From a virus, in the IMG/VR virus record IMGVR_UViG_3300025405_000260, positions 1 through 44,500 of that record: a stretch of DNA of 44,500 nt. One strand, written 5' to 3'. The notes under the pieces were generated by a model. The model searched no databases and was not told where the DNA came from. It saw nothing but the letters and a program-made list of their open reading frames with translations. Shown here piece after piece: positions 40,096-44,500 of the stretch. How positions within the stretch are numbered: position 1 is the stretch's first letter; every line of letters starts with the position of its first letter. The translations under genes and the position numbers were made by a program.

Positions 40096-41008
40096 GCTTT
40101 TAATTATCGACGGTCATAACGTAGGTCTAAGAGCTTATTTTGGATTGATCAAGCAGGGGTTAAGGACTCGGGATGGTATTGGGACCTGGGGACTCTATGG
40201 TGCTATTAATTCGTTATCCTTCTATGTAAAGGAATATCAGCCTACCCACCTTTTAGTGGCTTTTGATAAAGGTCGTAGTGCTGTTAGAACAGAAATTTTT
40301 TCTGAGTATAAGGCCAATAGAACAACCAGTAGTCCAGATAACTTTCAGGAATCTAGACAACAGATTAATCTCTTTGAAGAATTTTGTCAGCTAGCTAATG
40401 TTAAGACAGTTAGAGTCCAAAATATTGAAGCAGATGATATTATTGCTCAAACTGTACACGCTTATGCAGATAAGTTTGACCAAGTAGTTATTGTATCAGC
40501 TGATCATGACATTAAGCAGCTTATTCAAGATAACGTAATTGTAGTAAAACCCTCACTAGGTCAATCTAGAGATGTAAAACAGGAAATTCATACCTATAAA
40601 AGTATTCGTGAAGAATATGATATGGAGCCAAAAGACTTAAGACAGATTTGGGCTTTAACAGGAGACAAGGGAGATAATATCCCTGGAGTTCCTGGTATTG
40701 GTGAAAAAACTGCCTTAAAGCTTCTCAGGAAATATGGCGGTTTTAAAGAACTGCTTGATAGTGATGAGCCAAAGATTGAAGGCTACCAGGAAGTAATTAA
40801 GAAGGCCTATAGACTTGTTGATCTATTTATAGAAATGGTTGAACTTGATATTCCTACATTAGAGGAATTAAAATTTAAACCAGAGACCTCTAAATTGGGG
40901 TTAGATAAGTTTCTTATCGAGTATGAGTTAAACAGTATTAGATCTAGGTATCAAGATGGACTTCTGTGGAAGGAAGCTCCAAGTATAGGAAGGAAGTTGG
41001 GTGAATAA
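40088..41008 (+). CDS. 5'-3' exonuclease / FEN-type nuclease
   Basis: A 306-residue protein of the Pol I N-domain/T5 exonuclease family. IIDGHNVGLRAYFG opens the PIN-like fold, VAFDKGRSAVRTEIFSEYK is the arch region, IEADDIIAQT and VSADHDIKQL hold metal-binding acids, and TGDKGDNIPGVPGIGEKTA is the helix-hairpin-helix motif. It removes 5' flaps and RNA primers. It overlaps the genes on both sides by 8 bases. The presence of a replication nuclease within an otherwise metabolic run may reflect early expression rather than pathway membership. Confidence 0.88.
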   Translation: MNKLLIIDGHNVGLRAYFGLIKQGLRTRDGIGTWGLYGAINSLSFYVKEYQPTHLLVAFDKGRSAVRTEIFSEYKANRTTSSPDNFQESRQQINLFEEFCQLANVKTVRVQNIEADDIIAQTVHAYADKFDQVVIVSADHDIKQLIQDNVIVVKPSLGQSRDVKQEIHTYKSIREEYDMEPKDLRQIWALTGDKGDNIPGVPGIGEKTALKLLRKYGGFKELLDSDEPKIEGYQEVIKKAYRLVDLFIEMVELDIPTLEELKFKPETSKLGLDKFLIEYELNSIRSRYQDGLLWKEAPSIGRKLGE

Positions 41009-42089
41009 GAACCAGGTAGACAAGGTTGTTAGAGATGTTATAGAGTTTATTAACTCTGGACCTATTGATGATAATGATTTTGGAAGGGTAGCTTTAAGTC
41101 TCTACGATTTGCATCGTGAATATAACCCTACCTATAAGAAATATGAGATTGGTGAGTTAAAGGATTGGAGAGAGATTCCTTTAATGCCAATCAGTGAGTT
41201 TAAGAACTCTGATGTAGGTTTAAAGTTTGAAACTCAAATGCCCTTTCCTGGAGTAGAGTTCCATTCTAGTGGTACTACCAAGGGTGATAAGAGTAAGCAC
41301 CGTATGTATGATACAGAGGCTTATAGGGCTTCTATTGCAAATGGTTTTAAGGTTTCTGTTGAACCTGCATTGTATCCTAGATACCGTGTTGTATTGTTAA
41401 CTCCTGAATTACCCAATAGTAGTCTTTACTATATGATGAGCTATATTTCTGAGCTCCATGACCGTAGAGGAACTAGAGAGGTTTTTAGTCAGTTAACCAA
41501 TATAGAAGCTGTTAGAAGCTTAATGGAGGATGACCTATCCTGGGAGGTAGAAACCCCTGTTTTGCTTTTTGGAACTAGTTTGGCCTTTTATGACTTGATG
41601 GAATCTATGGAGAAAGCTGAGGTAAAGCCATTTAAGCTCCCAGAGGGTTCTATGATGATTGAAACTGGTGGTTGGAAGGGTAGAGATATTAAGCTTTCTC
41701 CTAGAGAATTAACCACCAAGGTTTCAGTTAATCTTGGAATTGATTTTGATAACTGTATTAGAGAATATTCTATGAGTGAAATGTCTAGTCAGTTATGGTC
41801 TTGGGGTAATGACTATACCGTAGGGTATGTTTGGCCAGATTGGTTAAATGTACGATTGGTAGACCCTCTTACTCAAACTGAAGTAAAGGAAGGCGAAAGT
41901 GGAATTATTGCTTTTGTGGACCTTGCCAATGTATGGAGTTGTCCATTCATCTTGACCGAGGATATGGGACATCTATATTATGTAGATAAAGGTTTTGAGA
42001 AGTTAGTATTGGAAGGACGGGCAGTAAATGCTCCAGAGAAGGGATGCAGCTTAACTTATGCCCAGAACACGGAAAAATTGGATAGTTAA
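41001..42089 (+). CDS. LuxE-like acyl-protein synthetase
   Basis: A 362-residue adenylating enzyme starting at GTG. It has FHSSGTTKGDKSKHR (residues 87-99) as the ATP/phosphate loop, MIETGGWKGRD at 217-227, and EYSMSEMSSQLW (253-264), the order found in LuxE/F390 synthetase-like proteins. The C-terminal GCSL motif (C349) is placed where LuxE carries its acyl-accepting Cys. In luminescent bacteria LuxE activates fatty acids and passes the acyl group to LuxC. Here the next gene is LuxC-like, so the pair likely reduces some carboxylic acid; the acid is unknown. Confidence 0.78.
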   Translation: MNKNQVDKVVRDVIEFINSGPIDDNDFGRVALSLYDLHREYNPTYKKYEIGELKDWREIPLMPISEFKNSDVGLKFETQMPFPGVEFHSSGTTKGDKSKHRMYDTEAYRASIANGFKVSVEPALYPRYRVVLLTPELPNSSLYYMMSYISELHDRRGTREVFSQLTNIEAVRSLMEDDLSWEVETPVLLFGTSLAFYDLMESMEKAEVKPFKLPEGSMMIETGGWKGRDIKLSPRELTTKVSVNLGIDFDNCIREYSMSEMSSQLWSWGNDYTVGYVWPDWLNVRLVDPLTQTEVKEGESGIIAFVDLANVWSCPFILTEDMGHLYYVDKGFEKLVLEGRAVNAPEKGCSLTYAQNTEKLDS

Positions 42090-43101
42090 TCCCACAGGAG
42101 ACTTCGTTAAGGAGTTAGCCTTATCAGGTAGGTTCCTAGAATCTGATTATAGGATTGCTATTAAGAATGGGGATATTCCAGATGACTTTGATGAGAATTT
42201 AGAGAAGTCAGATAGGAAGTTTGTAATTATTGGGGCTAGAAGTGTTCCAATGGCTACTGCTAAAAGTGTATTCCTTTGCTTAAGATTGGCTGGACCTGAG
42301 AGTGTAGTAATTAAAACTGCTACTGAAGATGAAGGTCTGTTAGTACAGAATGTTTTAGATAACTGGACTCCTCATGGAGTTGAAACTAAGATCTTTAGTA
42401 TTGGTTCCGATAAGTTAAGGAACTATCCAGAGTGGGCCAAATACCTAGAGGAAGCTACTGATATTGTAGTCTTTGGTGGTAGAGAAACTGTAGACTCCTT
42501 TATTGAGTTAGAAACTAGGAAAAGAAACGTCTATATCCATGGGCCAAAGTTTAGCTTTAGTATTATTAAGGCTAAAGATTTAAACATGGCACACCTAAAT
42601 GACATATGTGATGACTTTGGTCTCTATTATGGTGAAGGCTGTTTAAGTCCTAAGTTTTGTATTATCGTAGGTAAAGTAGACCCAAAGTGGTATCATGAAG
42701 CTAGTTTAATTATGCAGGCTGAGCATGGAGATAATATCATGGAATTTCGTGGTAAGCTCCCTATGGCCAAGAAGTCTGAACTAGTACAGGAAATTGTAAC
42801 TGCTAATGTTGTTGGTAAATATGTTAGAGTAGAGACTCTGGATGATAAAAAGAAGCTGTTTAGTCCACTATACGGTGATGTTAGATTTATTAACGTTAAC
42901 ACCTTAGATGATTTAGTTCCATTCCTTGAGGATTGGAAGTACGATATTAGTACTGTAGCCTGTTTAGAGGAAGAAGACGATATCGTAGATTTAATGGACG
43001 AGTTCAATATTACTAGAGTTTGTGCTTTTGGGGAGATGCAGTTTCCTGAATTTGATGAGCCTTTTGATATTGTCGATGATTTTGATATATACTGTCAATA
43101 G
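42058..43101 (+). CDS. LuxC-like acyl reductase
   Basis: A 347-residue protein starting inside the end of the LuxE-like gene (32-base overlap). GEGCLSPKFCIIVG at residues 192-205 gives the catalytic Cys (C195) in the aldehyde-dehydrogenase-like context of LuxC. Other parts (KFVIIGARSVPMATAKSVF, the VVFGGRETVDSF segment, and VYIHGPKFSFSII) fit its NADPH-binding and catalytic core. LuxC reduces an enzyme- or CoA-bound acyl group to an aldehyde. The protein is shorter than LuxC (about 480 residues) at the N-terminus, so it may be a minimal form. Confidence 0.72.
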   Translation: MPRTRKNWIVNPTGDFVKELALSGRFLESDYRIAIKNGDIPDDFDENLEKSDRKFVIIGARSVPMATAKSVFLCLRLAGPESVVIKTATEDEGLLVQNVLDNWTPHGVETKIFSIGSDKLRNYPEWAKYLEEATDIVVFGGRETVDSFIELETRKRNVYIHGPKFSFSIIKAKDLNMAHLNDICDDFGLYYGEGCLSPKFCIIVGKVDPKWYHEASLIMQAEHGDNIMEFRGKLPMAKKSELVQEIVTANVVGKYVRVETLDDKKKLFSPLYGDVRFINVNTLDDLVPFLEDWKYDISTVACLEEEDDIVDLMDEFNITRVCAFGEMQFPEFDEPFDIVDDFDIYCQ

Positions 43102-43112
43102 GAGTAATAATA

Positions 43113-43271
43113 ATGCAGGTATGGTTGGTAACAACAAAAGCAAAAGGTAAAGTTGTAGGTATCTATTCTGCCTACGAGTATGTTCAAAAGAATATTAAGG
43201 ACCCAGAGAACTTGGTAATTACGAAGTTTCAGGTAAATGCTACCTTAAAGAAGGTAAAGGAAGGGGACTAA
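43113..43271 (+). CDS. Small hypothetical protein, 52 residues
   Basis: ATG follows GGAG by 8 bases and the gene ends by a shared base with the next ATG. The product is Val/Lys-rich with strands (QVWLVTTKAKGKVVGIYSA) and a helix, probably soluble. It lies between the reductase and aminotransferase genes, so it may be a small accessory to them. No family is recognised. Confidence 0.6.
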   Translation: MQVWLVTTKAKGKVVGIYSAYEYVQKNIKDPENLVITKFQVNATLKKVKEGD

Positions 43272-43438
43272 TGCAGTATGGTGATATTGTAGTAGATAAG
43301 ATAGCTTTAGGTAAGATTGTTGGTAAAACAACAGATGGAAAATGGATCATCGAATGGGTTCTTGAAGGAAATCTTGAAGCTCTTTCAGAAGAGCAACTAT
43401 ACCTGGTAGAGGAAAATAATGAGTCTAGCAAGAACTAA
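43271..43438 (+). CDS. Small hypothetical protein, 55 residues
   Basis: It starts at ATG overlapping the previous stop (TAATG) and its end overlaps the aminotransferase start at 43419. The sequence reads like a small beta-barrel (GDIVVDKIALGKIVGKTTDG, then KWIIEWVLEGNLEALSEE). Such short SH3-like proteins are frequent in phages. The tight coupling on both sides argues for real translation. Confidence 0.6.
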   Translation: MQYGDIVVDKIALGKIVGKTTDGKWIIEWVLEGNLEALSEEQLYLVEENNESSKN

Positions 43439-44500
43439 TCCCTGGCCTTATGATATTACGATTAAGGAAGCTAAGGGAAGTTATTTCTTTACAGATGAGT
43501 ATGGTCCAATGTTTGACTTCGCCTCTGGTATTGCAGTAAATAACCTAGGTCATCGTAACAAGAAGATCTTGGCTGCTACTGAACGTGTAATGGATAAGTA
43601 TGCCCATATTAACGTTTATGGTGAGTTCAATATTAAAGAACAGTTGAAGTATGCTGACCTTTTAGCAGATGCTTTTAACTTTCCTGCTGGTAAAGAGGAA
43701 GAAGGCCTTTGGACCCAAAACAAGAAGACTTGGTTTTGTAATGCAGGAACCGAGGCAAACGAATTAGCAATGAAATTAGCAACCCTGAGTACAGGGAGAG
43801 AAGGATTTATAGCACTTAAAGATGGATTCCACGGACGTTCTCTTGGTAGTCTTAGTCTCACTTATAAGCCAACTTATCGTGAGCCTTTCGCTTATATGGT
43901 CAACCCGGACCTTACGAAATGGGTACAAATTGGAGAAGAAATCCCAGAAGAGTATGGAAGTAGAGCCGCTCTCTTTATGGAGTTGGTACAAGGAGAAGCC
44001 GGAGTAGTTCCGGTTGATCCCAACTGGGCTAAGTATGTTAGTGACTGGTGTGAAGACCATGGTGTATTATTAGTTATTGATGAAGTCCAAACTGGTTTTG
44101 GAAGAACAGGAAGACATTTTGCTTTGGATCTTGATGATTATAGTGGCGTTAATCCTGCCATTGTTACCCTGGGTAAGGCAGCTGGTGGAGGATACCCCCT
44201 TGGAGCTGTGGTTACCAGCAAAGAGATTATGGATTACATTTCTGAGCGTAACCCTTTTACTCATCTTAGTACTTTTGGTGGTAATCCAATAAGTGTAACT
44301 GCTGGTAGAGTAATGTTTGAAGAGACCAAGAAAAAGGAATTGTTGACAAATGTTCTCAATTCTGAAGTATTGGCCAGAAGTGTATTCCAGAACTTTGAAC
44401 ATGCCTACTTGAGAGGCAAGGGTTTGATGTTGGGTCTAGTATTAGATGATTCAATTGATATTGACTCTGTAGTCCAGAATATTTGGAAGAAGAGTATTTT
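43419..44500 (+). CDS. Class III PLP aminotransferase, 3' truncated by window end
   Basis: At least 360 residues are visible from ATG 43419. Family marks are WFCNAGTEANELAMKL (cofactor phosphate site), FHGRSLGSLSLT, LLVIDEVQTGFGRTG (Asp binding the PLP ring nitrogen), VTLGKAAGGGYPLGAV with the Schiff-base lysine, and STFGGNPISVTAG. The group includes acetylornithine, GABA and beta-alanine aminotransferases, which swap amino groups between amines and aldehydes or keto acids. With the LuxE- and LuxC-like genes upstream, it could convert the aldehyde they make into an amine. The end is outside the window. Confidence 0.88.
   Translation, partial: MSLARTNPWPYDITIKEAKGSYFFTDEYGPMFDFASGIAVNNLGHRNKKILAATERVMDKYAHINVYGEFNIKEQLKYADLLADAFNFPAGKEEEGLWTQNKKTWFCNAGTEANELAMKLATLSTGREGFIALKDGFHGRSLGSLSLTYKPTYREPFAYMVNPDLTKWVQIGEEIPEEYGSRAALFMELVQGEAGVVPVDPNWAKYVSDWCEDHGVLLVIDEVQTGFGRTGRHFALDLDDYSGVNPAIVTLGKAAGGGYPLGAVVTSKEIMDYISERNPFTHLSTFGGNPISVTAGRVMFEETKKKELLTNVLNSEVLARSVFQNFEHAYLRGKGLMLGLVLDDSIDIDSVVQNIWKKSI

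Noticed and set aside
41001-43101. Bacterial luminescence (lux) operon
   Set aside because: LuxE- and LuxC-like proteins are present but no luciferase (LuxA/LuxB) or LuxD genes; the neighbours point to a different use of the chemistry.
1-44500. CRISPR array, insertion sequence, integrase or attachment site
   Set aside because: No regularly spaced direct repeats, transposase or integrase motifs, or tRNA-end duplications were seen.

Overview
This window is part of a phage genome from a contractile-tailed (myovirus-type) phage of an Actinomycetota host. The tail type follows from a sheath protein, a tube protein, a frameshifted pair of tail assembly chaperones, a tape measure protein and gp25/J-like baseplate genes. 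The host assignment rests on a WhiB-type Fe-S regulator (an actinobacterial and actinophage family) and a secreted Rpf-like muralytic enzyme (an actinobacterial wall enzyme). The DNA is AT-rich for an actinophage. A low-GC aquatic actinobacterium would fit, but that is only inference. All genes are on the + strand and packed with ATGA/TAATG-type overlaps.

Positions 1-22805 are the late tail module: end of a structural or fibre gene, neck/connector and terminator-like genes, sheath, tube, a second repetitive virion protein, the two chaperones joined by a -1 frameshift at C CCA AAA, tape measure, hub and baseplate genes, and a 1054-residue peripheral protein with a discoidin-like domain.

Positions 22811-35419 are a mixed accessory and DNA-metabolism region: SNF2-type helicase, Rpf-like enzyme, a structured non-coding RNA, ATP-dependent DNA ligase, WhiB fused to a second Cys motif, four consecutive glycosyltransferases (two GT2-like, a GT4, a GT17), a UvsE-type UV endonuclease, tRNA-Leu(UAA), tRNA-Arg(UCU), and small genes including a MerR-like HTH protein, an HExxH metalloprotease-like protein and a P-loop kinase-like protein. 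Six promoters of one design (TTGAtT, 17 bp, TAnAcT-like -10) were found from 22811 on. Three place the -10 six bases before an ATG, giving leaderless starts. Three recycle the stop codon of the previous gene inside the -35 box.

Positions 35427 to the right edge are the most unusual part. A strong promoter and a roughly 190-nt structured leader (two hairpins and a tRNA-like fold) precede panD (aspartate 1-decarboxylase, making beta-alanine), three divergent amidoligase-family genes, a SAM methyltransferase, a TGT/DpdA-like base-exchange enzyme, a FEN-type 5'-3' exonuclease, a LuxE-like carboxylate-activating enzyme, a LuxC-like reductase, two tiny genes and a class III aminotransferase cut by the window edge. 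Read as a pathway, these enzymes make a small amine or amino acid, form amide bonds, and could turn a carboxylate into an aldehyde and then an amine. With a TGT-like enzyme in the same operon, a phage-encoded hypermodified nucleobase is one explanation. Modification of cell wall, virion or a small metabolite is the alternative. I know of no described system with this gene set.
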